Origin: Polaribacter marinus
Lineage (GTDB): Bacteria; Bacteroidota; Bacteroidia; Flavobacteriales; Flavobacteriaceae
DNA length: 64,000 bases
Direction of reading: 5' to 3'
NCBI RefSeq assembly: GCF_022662535.1
Contig: NZ_JAKQYM010000007.1
Span: forward strand, 1 to 64,000
The notes under the pieces were generated by a model. That model was given only the letters and a program-made list of their open reading frames with translations, made no database searches and was not told the origin of the DNA. Positions 41,652 through 50,463 of this stretch are shown one piece after another. Every line of letters starts with the position of its first letter. Positions within the stretch are counted from its first letter, which is position 1. The translations under genes were made by a program, and so were the position numbers.

Positions 41652-42677
41652 ATGAAAAAATTATTTAAGATCATTTTAGTAGTGGCAACATTTGGTATTG
41701 TTGCACACGCATTTGCAGGAGGTTTAGACTCTGCTTTAGTAACTAATACGTTAGAAGGTGCTGGAACTACTACTGCTTTTGCAGCTGTGGCAAAGAAAGA
41801 ATTGGCAGAACGTGAATTAATCAAGCACTTTAGACACTCAGGTACGTGGCTAGAGCGTGTGCCTTCTAAAAACCAATGGGTTGGCAATGACGTTATTAAA
41901 TTAAACGAAATCGGAGCAGATCCATCTGTATTAATTAATAACAGTACATATCCAATCGCAGTTGCACAAAGAACTGATACAAGTACTGCGATTTCTTTAT
42001 TTAAGTATGATACTACAAATACAAAAATAACAGATGATGAATTGTATGGATTGCCTTATGATAAACCAGGAAGTGTACAACAGCAGCATAGAGAAACGTT
42101 AGAAGAGCGTACACAAGAACATGCGTTGCACTCACTAGCACCTGTAGAAAACTCAGCATCTACTCCAATAATATCAACAACTGGAGTTGATGATGGAACA
42201 GGAAGGCTAAGATTAACATCTTCTGATTTAATTAACTATAAGAAAACATTAGACAATTTAAAAATTCCTAAAAAAGGTAGAGTGCTTGTATTGTGTTCAG
42301 ATCATGTGGCGGATTTATTGCTAGAAGACAAAGCATTGAATGTACAGTACCAAAACCATACAACTGGAGCAATTGCAAAGAACTATTACGGATTTGAAAT
42401 CTATGAAGATATCTATTCGCCAGAATATGATGAGAATTTAGATAAAATCCCTTTTGCATCAGAAACTTCTGGAACGAAAGCATCTGTATTATTCTTAGCA
42501 CAAAGAACTGCAAAAGCTCGAGGATCTGTAAAAAGATATATGGGTAAAGCAGAAGATAATCCAGAAAACCGAGAAACTGTGGTAGGTTTTAGATTGTACT
42601 TTATTGCAATACCAACCAGTTTGTTAGGTCAAGGAGCTATTGTTTCTGGTATAACGCCAGAGGAAGATCCAGGATAG
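41652..42677 (+). CDS. Major capsid protein with signal-peptide-like N-terminus
   Basis: 341 residues. Placed directly after the protease/scaffold, with capsid-like segments 'LINYKKTLDNLKIPKKGRVLVLCSDHVADLLL' and 'KNYYGFEIYEDIYSP'. The first ~22 residues (MKKLFKIILVVATFG..., then 'AHAFAGG') look exactly like an export signal with an AxA site, most unusual for a cytoplasmic capsid subunit. The protease could remove it, or it could tether proheads to the membrane. The capsid call is mainly from context and length. Confidence 0.75.
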   Translation: MKKLFKIILVVATFGIVAHAFAGGLDSALVTNTLEGAGTTTAFAAVAKKELAERELIKHFRHSGTWLERVPSKNQWVGNDVIKLNEIGADPSVLINNSTYPIAVAQRTDTSTAISLFKYDTTNTKITDDELYGLPYDKPGSVQQQHRETLEERTQEHALHSLAPVENSASTPIISTTGVDDGTGRLRLTSSDLINYKKTLDNLKIPKKGRVLVLCSDHVADLLLEDKALNVQYQNHTTGAIAKNYYGFEIYEDIYSPEYDENLDKIPFASETSGTKASVLFLAQRTAKARGSVKRYMGKAEDNPENRETVVGFRLYFIAIPTSLLGQGAIVSGITPEEDPG

Positions 42678-42701
42678 AATTATTATTTGAATTAAAAAGA
42701 G

Positions 42702-42740
42702 GCAGCTCAACTTACTGCAAGTGAGCTGCTCCCTTAAGGG
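42702..42740 (+). promoter_or_regulatory. Hairpins in front of the lysis genes
   Basis: GCAGCTCA (42702-42709) pairs with TGAGCTGC (42722-42729), followed at once by CCCTTAAGGG (42731-42740). The GGGGGA that would serve as ribosome site for ATG 42750 overlaps the second palindrome, so the structure may reduce translation of the endolysin. A strong G-rich ribosome site is unusual for Bacteroidetes. Confidence 0.45.
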
Positions 42741-42749
42741 GGAATTACC

Positions 42750-43172
42750 ATGAATACAAAAATTATAAACATTGCATTGAGTCAAGTAGGAATTAAAGAG
42801 GTTTCTGGTACACAAGATAACCCAGAAGTTTTAAAATACTTTAATGAGCTTGGTTTTGATGGTGCAGCGTTAAAAGATGAAACGGCATGGTGTTCTGCTT
42901 TTGTTAATTGGGTTGCTAAAGAAGCTAACCTTCAATATTCAAAAAAATTAAACGCTCGTAGTTGGTTAGAAGTAGGTACAGAAGTTACCAAACCAGAGAA
43001 AGGAGATGTTGTGGTCTTTTGGAGAGATTCTAAAAAAAGCTGGAAAGGACATGTAGCTTTTTTTATAAGGGAAACACAAAATTGGATTTATGTTTTGGGG
43101 GGGAACCAAAATAACCAAGTTAAAATTTCAGCATATCCAAAAAACAGATTGTTAGGCTATAGAAGATTATGA
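42750..43172 (+). CDS. Endolysin, CHAP/NlpC-P60-like (TIGR02594 type)
   Basis: 140 residues. Cysteine peptidase features: C48 in 'ETAWCSAFVNWVAKEA', H101 in 'WKGHVAFF' and a polar residue in 'LGGNQNNQVKISAY'. This is the TIGR02594 branch of CHAP-like amidase/endopeptidases, which cut peptidoglycan. There is no signal peptide, so it needs a holin or another route. Overlaps the spanin gene by 4 bases (ATGA). Confidence 0.88.
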   Translation: MNTKIINIALSQVGIKEVSGTQDNPEVLKYFNELGFDGAALKDETAWCSAFVNWVAKEANLQYSKKLNARSWLEVGTEVTKPEKGDVVVFWRDSKKSWKGHVAFFIRETQNWIYVLGGNQNNQVKISAYPKNRLLGYRRL

Positions 43173-43648
43173 GAAAATTAATAATTGTATTTGTAATACT
43201 TCTTTTTTCGGCGTGTAAAAGCATCGATAAAACTGTAACTGAAACCAAAAAAAAGGAAGTAACTTATACAGAGCTTATCACTAAAAAAAGTGATAGCACA
43301 ATTTTTATTCCTGGAGACAAAGTAGATCTATTTATACCTATTGAGAATACCACTATAAAAAGTAATGAAAGCCCAAAAGTTTTCACTCAAAAAAAAGGAA
43401 GAGCTACTGTAAAAGTAAAAATTGACAGTACTGGAATTACTGCCGCTTCTAATTGTGATAGCATTGCTAAACAGCTATCATTTTATGAGCAGAAGTTTAC
43501 AGAAAAAAAAATAGTAGATACAGCTATTAAAACCACCAAAACAGAGAAAAAAGGCTACAGCTTTTTAGAACTGATATTATACATTACTGCAGTTGCGATT
43601 GTTTCGTTTGTTGCAGGTTATTTATTAAAATCATTAAAAAATATTTAA
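43169..43648 (+). CDS. Unimolecular spanin candidate (lipoprotein plus C-terminal membrane anchor)
   Basis: 159 residues. The N-terminus is a lipoprotein signal ending in 'LLFSAC' (lipidated C16); the C-terminal ~22 residues ('LILYITAVAIVSFVAGYLL') are a transmembrane helix. This topology, an outer-membrane lipid anchor plus an inner-membrane anchor with a beta/charged middle, is that of u-spanins such as T1 gp11, which fuse the two membranes at the end of lysis. It is coupled to the endolysin gene. Confidence 0.78.
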   Translation: MRKLIIVFVILLFSACKSIDKTVTETKKKEVTYTELITKKSDSTIFIPGDKVDLFIPIENTTIKSNESPKVFTQKKGRATVKVKIDSTGITAASNCDSIAKQLSFYEQKFTEKKIVDTAIKTTKTEKKGYSFLELILYITAVAIVSFVAGYLLKSLKNI

Positions 43649-43649
43649 G

Positions 43650-44009
43650 ATGGCAAAGAAAACTAGTCAACAAATAGCAAATGAGGCATTTCAGAATAGC
43701 AAAGATCTAGATAAGGTTTTTGTTACTTCAGATGGTTATCCATTTGCAACAGAGAATGCAGCGAATTTGCATAAAAATACAAGCGGTAAGAAAGCTTTAA
43801 AAATTTACCCATTTACTAGACCAGAAATGGTTTCAAAACCAGCAACAAACAAAGTAACAGATGCAAAACCTGTTAAGCTAGATAAGTTAAAGCTAGATGA
43901 ACTTAGGGCGGTTGCTACAAAAGAAGGAATCCGTTTTGAAGACAAAGCCACAAAGGCACAATTAATTGCAGACATAGAAAAAGTAAGAACCGAAAAAACT
44001 AGCAAATAA
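43650..44009 (+). CDS. Structural-module protein with C-terminal HeH/SAP-like motif
   Basis: 119 residues. The first 65 residues contain 'VFVTSDGYPFATENAANLHKN', and the last ~40 ('LDKLKLDELRAVATKEGIRFEDKATKAQLIADIEKVR') resemble a helix-extension-helix (LEM/SAP-like) motif frequent at the ends of phage head-tail proteins. Its stop shares a base with the sheath start. Role unknown. Confidence 0.65.
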   Translation: MAKKTSQQIANEAFQNSKDLDKVFVTSDGYPFATENAANLHKNTSGKKALKIYPFTRPEMVSKPATNKVTDAKPVKLDKLKLDELRAVATKEGIRFEDKATKAQLIADIEKVRTEKTSK

Positions 44010-45226
44010 TGGCACTAAATGGAGTATCAGTAAATAGATTAAACGGTGGCTTGGGGCGTAAAAATCCATCAACAGATGGCGTTTGTCTTTTAATAATTGG
44101 CGGAGCAGTTACTGCAACTAGTTTAGCCTTAAAAGTAGCTAAAGAGCTAATATCTGTAGAAGATGCAGTTGCTTTAGGTATAGATCCTACGTATGATGAT
44201 ACCAATGATATATTGGCACATCATCATATTGATGAATTTTTTAGAGTTAACCCTAACGGAAATCTTTTTGTTGTTTTAGATGATGGCACTTTAACTGCTG
44301 ACAATATTAAAACTATTGTAAAGGAAAATACAGCCATTAAAGCAATTGGAGTTGTTAGAAATGATGAAGACGCTCCTGCAGATATGGATGTATATGTAAG
44401 CGGCTATCAAACTATTGTTGATGAGTTAAGAGCTGAAAGTAGAAATATTTCTGCAGTATTGGTTGAGGGAGCTGTATTTGATGATGAAACGTTAATATCT
44501 GCATATCCAGATGCAAGAGCTTATGAAGCAGAAAATGTGTCTATAGTTATTGCTCAAGATCCAATTATAAGAGCAGTAAAAACAGAACACGAAACTTATG
44601 CTGCTATAGGAACAGCTCTTGGCGCAATTTCAGTAAGAAATGTAAATGAGAATATTGGGTCTGTAGACATAGAAAATAAGCCATCTTCATATAGAGGTAA
44701 TTCTAATTATACTTTAACGGATGGAGATAGACAACGTTGGTTAACTGCAAAGTTACAAGATGGTAGAGATTTTAACTCTTTAACAACTGTAGAGATTAAA
44801 GCTTTGGCAACCAAAGGTTACATCTGTGTTGGCTTTTACAATGGTTATCCTGGCTACTATTTTACAGACTCGCATACTTGTACAGAAAGTGCAAGTGATT
44901 ACTCTAGAATAGAAAATAATAGAGTTTGGGACAAAGCAGCTACTTTAGGTAGAACTTCATTAATGCCAAGAGTAAAAGCAAATCTTTTAAAAGATCCAAT
45001 AACAGGATTTATAAGAGAAATTGAAGCTGCAGAACTAGAGTCTTTAGCGCAAACAGCTATTGAAACTATGGTGTCAAGTGAAGAAATAAGTGGTGTATCT
45101 GTATATATTAATCCAGAGCAAACAATTTCAGATGATTCGCCATTAGTAGTAAAAGGAGAAGTAGTGTTTAATGATATTATTCACGAAATGAGTTTCGATT
45201 TAGGTTTAACAAACAAATTACAATAA
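44009..45226 (+). CDS. Contractile tail sheath protein (DUF2586-like)
   Basis: 405 residues. Sheath-like segments: 'GVVRNDEDAPADMDVYVSGYQTIVDELRAESRNISAVLVEG' and the C-terminal 'EISGVSVYINPEQTISDDSPLVVKGEVVFNDIIHEMSFDLGL', the strand-exchange region that links subunits. A GYPGYYFTD loop in the centre is typical of DUF2586 sheaths. It indicates a contractile (myovirus) tail. Confidence 0.8.
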   Translation: MALNGVSVNRLNGGLGRKNPSTDGVCLLIIGGAVTATSLALKVAKELISVEDAVALGIDPTYDDTNDILAHHHIDEFFRVNPNGNLFVVLDDGTLTADNIKTIVKENTAIKAIGVVRNDEDAPADMDVYVSGYQTIVDELRAESRNISAVLVEGAVFDDETLISAYPDARAYEAENVSIVIAQDPIIRAVKTEHETYAAIGTALGAISVRNVNENIGSVDIENKPSSYRGNSNYTLTDGDRQRWLTAKLQDGRDFNSLTTVEIKALATKGYICVGFYNGYPGYYFTDSHTCTESASDYSRIENNRVWDKAATLGRTSLMPRVKANLLKDPITGFIREIEAAELESLAQTAIETMVSSEEISGVSVYINPEQTISDDSPLVVKGEVVFNDIIHEMSFDLGLTNKLQ

Positions 45227-45229
45227 GCA

Positions 45230-45664
45230 ATGGCAATTAGAACGACTATCATAAACAAATTTGGTAAAATGGCAGGATGGAATTCTGTTACAGCCAGAGC
45301 TCTAGGAAGAGACATAGTAGGTATTAAAAAAATTGCTTACAGCGATGAGCAAGAAATGGACAATGAATATGGTGCTGGAGGTATGCCAGTTGGCCAAAGT
45401 GAAGGGAATTACAAAGCAACAGCTTCTATTGAGTTAACTGTAGAAGAGCGTTTGGCGTTGCAATCTTCTTTGCCTCCTGGTTTTCGTATTCAAGATATTG
45501 CACCTTTTCCGATTGTAGTTGCCTACGATTATGAAGGAAAAATATATAAAGACATTATTCAGAATTGTAGAATTAAGGATAATGGTGTTGATGTAAAACA
45601 AGGAGATAAAACAATTTCTACAGAACATAATTTATTAACCTCACATATAAGTTGGAACGTATAA
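45230..45664 (+). CDS. Tail tube protein
   Basis: 144 residues, beta-rich, located between sheath and chaperone, the standard place of the tube gene. 'GIKKIAYSDEQEMDNEYGAGGMPVGQSEGNYKATASIELTVEE' matches tail tube folds (a loop then paired strands). Its stop overlaps the next ATG by one base. Confidence 0.75.
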   Translation: MAIRTTIINKFGKMAGWNSVTARALGRDIVGIKKIAYSDEQEMDNEYGAGGMPVGQSEGNYKATASIELTVEERLALQSSLPPGFRIQDIAPFPIVVAYDYEGKIYKDIIQNCRIKDNGVDVKQGDKTISTEHNLLTSHISWNV

Positions 45665-46026
45665 TGGAAAAGGTATATACAAAGTTTAGCGAAATTACCA
45701 AAACACAAATTAGTGATTGGAAAAAAACAAAAGGAAAGCTTAAACAAATAGACATTCCGTTAGATGATAACGACTTTGATGGAAAAGATAAAACAGCCTC
45801 TTTTGTGATTTGCCCACCAACTAGAAACATTCTATCTGCTATAAGTCATTATGGAGCAGATAAGAATATTGATAAAGTAAATGATCTATTAATTCAGAAT
45901 TGTGTTTTAGGAGGTGATATGCAATACCTAGATGAAGCTACAGGAGATACAGCAGTATTTTTAAGCGTTCTGGATGAGGTGGGAAAGTTAATGGAGAAAA
46001 AGCGAGTGATCTCCAAAAATTTGTAA
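45664..46026 (+). CDS. Tail assembly chaperone G
   Basis: 120 residues from ATG 45664 (TAATG overlap with the tube gene; an upstream TTG in the same frame lies inside the tube gene). Short acidic protein with 'FVICPPTRNILSAISHYGADKNIDKVNDLLIQNC'. Near the 3' end is a lambda-type slippery sequence leading to the GT extension. Equivalent to lambda gpG or Mu gp41. Confidence 0.82.
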   Translation: MEKVYTKFSEITKTQISDWKKTKGKLKQIDIPLDDNDFDGKDKTASFVICPPTRNILSAISHYGADKNIDKVNDLLIQNCVLGGDMQYLDEATGDTAVFLSVLDEVGKLMEKKRVISKNL

Positions 46027-46244
46027 CAGATACAGCAGCATCTTTTAAAAAAGATACGCAATGGATAGAACAAATCAATGCTGTAATACGAAAGAATTAC
46101 GGCATTGATCCTTTAACATTAACAGATAAAAAGTGGGCTGAGTTATATAGTGAGCATTTATACTTAGAAGAAATTCAATACAAAAACCTAGAAGCAGTAT
46201 TTACAAAAGCAATTGTAAATGCATTTAAAAAAGAAGATGAGTAG
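45664..46244 (+). CDS. Tail assembly chaperone GT (by -1 frameshift)
   Basis: G codons up to AAG at 45985-45987, then the -1 frame from 45987 to the TAG at 46242-46244; ~193 residues. The -1 frame is open from 45978, has no start codon of its own near the junction, and encodes a coherent domain ('VIRKNYGIDPLTLTDKKWAELYSEHLYLEEI'). Its last codons overlap the tape measure ATG at 46237. As in lambda, a minor GT product would bind the tape measure protein and recruit tube subunits. Confidence 0.85.
45981..45987 (+). promoter_or_regulatory. G-GGA-AAG slippery heptamer of G/GT
   Basis: Identical to the lambda G/GT heptamer and in the correct phase: GTG GGA AAG in the G frame. The -1 stop (TGA 45975-45977) lies just upstream and the next zero-frame stop is 46024-46026, limiting the shift to this stretch. 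Confidence 0.85.
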
Positions 46245-48342
46245 CACAAGAACAGAATGGATATTAGAATTAGTGGACAGGGTAACTGCTCCGTTAAAGA
46301 ACGTAGATCGTTTTGCAAAACTATCTCAACGTTCTGTTGCTGGTGTTGATCGTTTATTGGATAGAATTAACTTAAAAAGTCAGCGATTATCTGGTAATTT
46401 AAAAAGAATGTCTATTGGCGCACTCGCTTTTGGTGCATTAAGTTTAGGCTCTCTTCAGTTTGAACAGGGAATGGCCAGAGCTAATACAATGGCAGAGGTT
46501 GGCGCAAAACAACTAGCACTATATTCTAATCAAGTTAGAGGTATTGCTGAAATTGTTCCTATTGCTAAAACTCAGTTATCAGAAGGTCTTTATAATACTA
46601 TTTCTGCAGGAGTACCAAAAGACAATTGGATTACATTTTTAAGAGATAGTTCTAAAGCCTCAATTGCTGGGAATGCTGAATTGGGTTTGGTAGTAGATGC
46701 AACATCATCTATTATAAAAGCCTATGGAGATCAGTGGGAAAACGCCACAAAAATACAAGACCGATTTCAAAAAACAGTACAACTAGGGCAAATACCAAGC
46801 TTACAAAGTTTGGCAGCTGCATTACCTAGAGTTTCTGCAGTATCATCAGATTTAAAGGTTTCTCAAGAAGAGCTCTTGGCTGTTTTTGCAACTGCCTCTG
46901 GAGTAATGGGAAAACCTGCAGAAGTTGCTACCCAACTAAATGCAGTTTTATCTGCGTTGTCTAAACCAGGAGCTGAGGCTATAAAAACAGCAACCAATTT
47001 AGGAGTTGCATTTAATGCAAATTCCATTTCTAAAGCAGGAGGGCTTAAAAACTATATTGATTTATTGATGCCAAAAATTCAGGCATTTTCAGATAAAACA
47101 GGGCAAACTCAGCAAGAAATTATTGGAAAGCTATTTGGATCTCAAGAAGCAATTAAACTTGTTATTGGCTTAGGTGGAAACTTAGCAGAAAGCTTTGGGC
47201 AAAATACCGAAAAACTAAACAACTCAGTTGGTTCTGTTCAAAGCGCATTTGATATTATGAATGCAACCACTCTAAGTAAACTGCAAATATTTAGAAATAC
47301 GTTTGGTAATATGATGGATGGTGTTGTAATGACTTTAGCTCCATTGTTTCAAGTATTGCTTGGAGTAGTAACAAAAGTGTTTAGTTTAATTGCAGCGTTT
47401 ACACAAGCACATCCAATATTATCAAAATTTATAATTATAGGTGCTGCACTTATTGGAACAACCATTTTTATAGGAACGGCAATTGCCCTGGTAAGTTTAC
47501 GCTTAGATGCTATGTATTTAAAATTGATTAGAGCATCATTAAGTTCTAATGCATTTACTGCATCTATGGGAAAAGCAGCTTTAGCAGGAATGGGATTTTT
47601 GAAAACCTTATGGAGAATTAGTATGCAATTAGCAGGTCAGGCACTTGGTTATGCTTTAGTTGGCGCTAGTATGTTAGGTTCTTTTATCGTTGGATTAATA
47701 TCTGCAACAGCAGCACAATGGGGTTTAAATGTGGCATTAAATGCAAACCCAATAGGATTGATTGTAATAGGAATAGTAGCAGCAGTTGGTGCAATTGCTT
47801 TGATGATAAAATATTGGACAAACATTAAAAAGGTAATCTGGAGTTTTACAAAATTTATGTGGAAAATTTCGCCTTTTGGTTGGTTAACAGATTTAGTAGA
47901 CAAAATATTCCCTGGCTTTAAAGCAGGCGTAAAAGTGGTTTTCGATTATGTTAAAAACTTAGTTTTTGGCTTTTGGGAAACGATTAAAAAAGTTTGGGAA
48001 AATATTAAAAGCTTTTTTGGTTTTGGTGATGATGAAACTGCAGAAATTAACATAAAAGTGAATAAAACTGCAGATGGTAAAATTATACCAACTACAGAAG
48101 ATATAAATCCATCTAGTTTGTTGTTAACACCAACCGCAAAATCAACGGGTGGAACAGGAACAACAAACGGATTAAGTGGTGGTGGTTCTGGAGGTGGTAA
48201 GTCTATAACAATGACCTTAGATATCAAAAACTATTTTAATATGGCTGCAGGAAACTGGAAAGAAAGTGCAGACGAAATAGCAGATGTGGTTGTAGGTAAA
48301 ATTAACGATAGACTGCGTGATGCAGCAATAGCTTTAGAATAA
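46237..48342 (+). CDS. Tail tape measure protein
   Basis: 701 residues from ATG 46237; an in-frame ATG at 46219 falls inside the GT sequence. The N-terminal half is helical with TP901-type features ('AKTQLSEGLYNTISAGVPKDNW', 'VVDATSSIIKAYGDQWENATKIQDRFQKTVQLGQ', 'SQEELLAVFATASGVMGKPAEVATQLNAVLSAL'). Three hydrophobic stretches (around residues 400-425, 475-500 and 510-530) would cross the membrane at DNA injection. A Gly/Thr-rich linker precedes the C-terminus. Protein length sets tail length. Confidence 0.92.
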   Translation: MSSTRTEWILELVDRVTAPLKNVDRFAKLSQRSVAGVDRLLDRINLKSQRLSGNLKRMSIGALAFGALSLGSLQFEQGMARANTMAEVGAKQLALYSNQVRGIAEIVPIAKTQLSEGLYNTISAGVPKDNWITFLRDSSKASIAGNAELGLVVDATSSIIKAYGDQWENATKIQDRFQKTVQLGQIPSLQSLAAALPRVSAVSSDLKVSQEELLAVFATASGVMGKPAEVATQLNAVLSALSKPGAEAIKTATNLGVAFNANSISKAGGLKNYIDLLMPKIQAFSDKTGQTQQEIIGKLFGSQEAIKLVIGLGGNLAESFGQNTEKLNNSVGSVQSAFDIMNATTLSKLQIFRNTFGNMMDGVVMTLAPLFQVLLGVVTKVFSLIAAFTQAHPILSKFIIIGAALIGTTIFIGTAIALVSLRLDAMYLKLIRASLSSNAFTASMGKAALAGMGFLKTLWRISMQLAGQALGYALVGASMLGSFIVGLISATAAQWGLNVALNANPIGLIVIGIVAAVGAIALMIKYWTNIKKVIWSFTKFMWKISPFGWLTDLVDKIFPGFKAGVKVVFDYVKNLVFGFWETIKKVWENIKSFFGFGDDETAEINIKVNKTADGKIIPTTEDINPSSLLLTPTAKSTGGTGTTNGLSGGGSGGGKSITMTLDIKNYFNMAAGNWKESADEIADVVVGKINDRLRDAAIALE

Positions 48343-48974
48343 TGAATTATTACAATATTTCACAACTTTTCGACATCGCTTTTGGTATCAAAACTCTTGG
48401 CGCATATAAGGTTGATAAAATTGGGAATAAGCCTAAAGATATCAATTTAAGCTATGGGGGAATTCAAGTTGTAGATAATTTAGATTATGCCACTAAGCTA
48501 AGTTCTTTAGGTACGCCAATGATAGTGCCTATTAAATTTAAGGGAAAAGGATACCAAGTTTATAATGACTTTGGAGAGGTAGTTACTGATACTTATGCAG
48601 ATTTTGATTTACCTGCAGCAACGTTGGTCAATTTTAGGCGTGCAAAAACAATATCAAAAACAAAAGCTTCTGCAGCTAAAGGTACAGTTAAAGAGTTATT
48701 TGGTTTTGATGATTGGCGTATTGATGTACGAGGTTTTTGTTTACCTGATGCAAGTCATGCGACTGCAAAAACAGCCAGAGAACAAAAAATAATATTGAAT
48801 AAATGGGATGCTATTGTGGATAGTATTCAAGTAGTAAGTGAGTTGTTTGATGATTTTGATATTTCGCATTTAGTAATTGATGAAATACAATTTCACCAAT
48901 TAAAAGGAAAACCAGGAGTAATCCCATTTTCTTTAAGATGCTCTAGTGATGAACCTTCAGATCTGTTTTATTAA
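48342..48974 (+). CDS. Baseplate/tail protein (DUF6046-like)
   Basis: 210 residues. Located between the tape measure and the hub, where Mu has its DNA-circularisation/N protein. A duplicated beta pattern is suggested by 'GTPMIVPIKFKGKGYQVYNDFGEVVTDTYADFDLPAATLVNF' and 'IVDSIQVVSELFDDFDISHLVIDEIQFHQLKGKPGVIPFSLRCSSDEP'. I believe this family is called DUF6046 in Bacteroidetes phages, but am not certain. A distal-tail role is inferred. Confidence 0.6.
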   Translation: MNYYNISQLFDIAFGIKTLGAYKVDKIGNKPKDINLSYGGIQVVDNLDYATKLSSLGTPMIVPIKFKGKGYQVYNDFGEVVTDTYADFDLPAATLVNFRRAKTISKTKASAAKGTVKELFGFDDWRIDVRGFCLPDASHATAKTAREQKIILNKWDAIVDSIQVVSELFDDFDISHLVIDEIQFHQLKGKPGVIPFSLRCSSDEPSDLFY

Positions 48975-49966
48975 TGGTTTTAGCAATGATTTGTAAAATA
49001 ACGTTTGCAGCAACCGCAAATAGGTCAGAACTCATTTTAAGGAATATTAATGCTGTTCATATTGAAAGCGGTTGGAAACGCTTAACAGATACAGCAGAAA
49101 TAACATTGCCAAGAAAAGCAATTTATCTGGAGCAGGGTAAAAAAAGTGTAAGCTTCTATGAGGTTAAAGAATATTTTAAAAAAGGAGATGCAGTAACTAT
49201 TGAGTTAGGCTATAACGGAGTTTATGTAAAAGAATTTGAAGGTTATATAACACACGTTTCTGCAGATATACCAATCAAAATAAAGTTAGAAGATGAAATG
49301 TATCAACTTAAAAAGTTGCCAGTTAACATTTCATTTCAAACAACCAGTTTAGAAAATCTCTTAAAAAAGATTATTCCTGGTTATGAAGTAGATGCTTTAG
49401 AGGTTGAGCTTGGTTCTTTGCGATTTGCAAAAACTACCGTTGCTAAAGTGTTAGAATATTTAAAAGATGAGTATAGCTTATATAGTTATATGGATGGTAA
49501 AAAGTTGGTATGTGGTAAAATATATGCTGATGATTCTGATGCTGAAGCTGTTGATCTGCATTTAGAGAAAAATGTGGTTAATAACGATTTGAATTATAAA
49601 GACAAAGAAGATGTTTTAATTAGAATAAATGCAGTTTCTACTTTAAAGAATGGCGATAAAATAGAAGTTACAGTTGGCGATGAAACTGGAGAAGAAAGGC
49701 AGTTAAGTTATTACGGAATTGAAATTGAAGCCGAACTAACTAAGCTGGCAAATGAAGATTTAAAAAAGTATAAAGTTGATGGATTTACAGGGTCAGTAAA
49801 AGCGTTTGGTATTCCTTTTTTTAAACATGGAATGAAAGCCAATTTAACAAGTGATTTGTATCCAGATAGAAATGGTTTGTATTACATAGAAGAAACAATA
49901 GTCGATTTTAATGATACACCAAGTTATAGAAGAAAAGGACAATTAGGTGATAAGGTTACAACATAA
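48974..49966 (+). CDS. Baseplate hub protein (Mu gpP / T4 gp27-like)
   Basis: 330 residues. A hub-like split barrel: 'AVHIESGWKRLTDTAEITLPRK', 'FKKGDAVTIELGYNGVYVKEFEGYITHVSADIPIKIKLEDEMYQLK' is a close match to the domain I pattern of gpD/gpP late-control proteins. The start may be ATG 48986 rather than 48974. It forms the trimeric base on which the spike sits, and shares a base with the stop of the previous gene. Confidence 0.8.
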   Translation: MVLAMICKITFAATANRSELILRNINAVHIESGWKRLTDTAEITLPRKAIYLEQGKKSVSFYEVKEYFKKGDAVTIELGYNGVYVKEFEGYITHVSADIPIKIKLEDEMYQLKKLPVNISFQTTSLENLLKKIIPGYEVDALEVELGSLRFAKTTVAKVLEYLKDEYSLYSYMDGKKLVCGKIYADDSDAEAVDLHLEKNVVNNDLNYKDKEDVLIRINAVSTLKNGDKIEVTVGDETGEERQLSYYGIEIEAELTKLANEDLKKYKVDGFTGSVKAFGIPFFKHGMKANLTSDLYPDRNGLYYIEETIVDFNDTPSYRRKGQLGDKVTT

Positions 49967-50439
49967 TGGGCGTAATAGATGAATTTGTCAGATTGCAAAA
50001 AGTCCAAGGAAAAGCGTATGTAAAGCCACAATTAGTTTGGGCAAAAGTAAAATCTGTTAATTGGGAAAATAAAACAATGGTAGCAACAGATATCATTGAT
50101 GGTTTGGAATATTACGATGTGTTACTTGGTTTAGGCGCAGTACAACAAAAACCTAAAGTAGGTACAAAATGTTTATTAGGCATTTTAGGAAATCAAGCAT
50201 CAGCAACGTTTTTAGTAGAAGCCGAAGCTGTAGAAGAAATAATTTGCAAATCTGATAAAACCAAGTTTGTAATTAAAGAAACTGGTTTTATCATTCAACA
50301 AAATGAAGAAAGTTTAAAGTCAGTTTTGAATGACTTTATAGATGAAGTAAATAAAATAGTAGTCATTTATGGAAATACTATAAACAAAGCAAAAGTAACA
50401 GCGATTAAAAAACGTTTAAATACAATTTTGGTAGAATAA
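49966..50439 (+). CDS. Baseplate spike-like protein (gp45/gpV type)
   Basis: 157 residues. An OB-fold-like N-terminal half ('WAKVKSVNWENKTMVATDIIDGLEYYDVLLGLGAVQQKPKVGTKCLLGILGN') and a shorter C-terminal helical end. This is short for a central spike, but the order hub, spike, gp25-like follows the Mu plan. Confidence 0.65.
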   Translation: MGVIDEFVRLQKVQGKAYVKPQLVWAKVKSVNWENKTMVATDIIDGLEYYDVLLGLGAVQQKPKVGTKCLLGILGNQASATFLVEAEAVEEIICKSDKTKFVIKETGFIIQQNEESLKSVLNDFIDEVNKIVVIYGNTINKAKVTAIKKRLNTILVE

Positions 50440-50463
50440 AAATGGACATAATTTTAGGATAAA

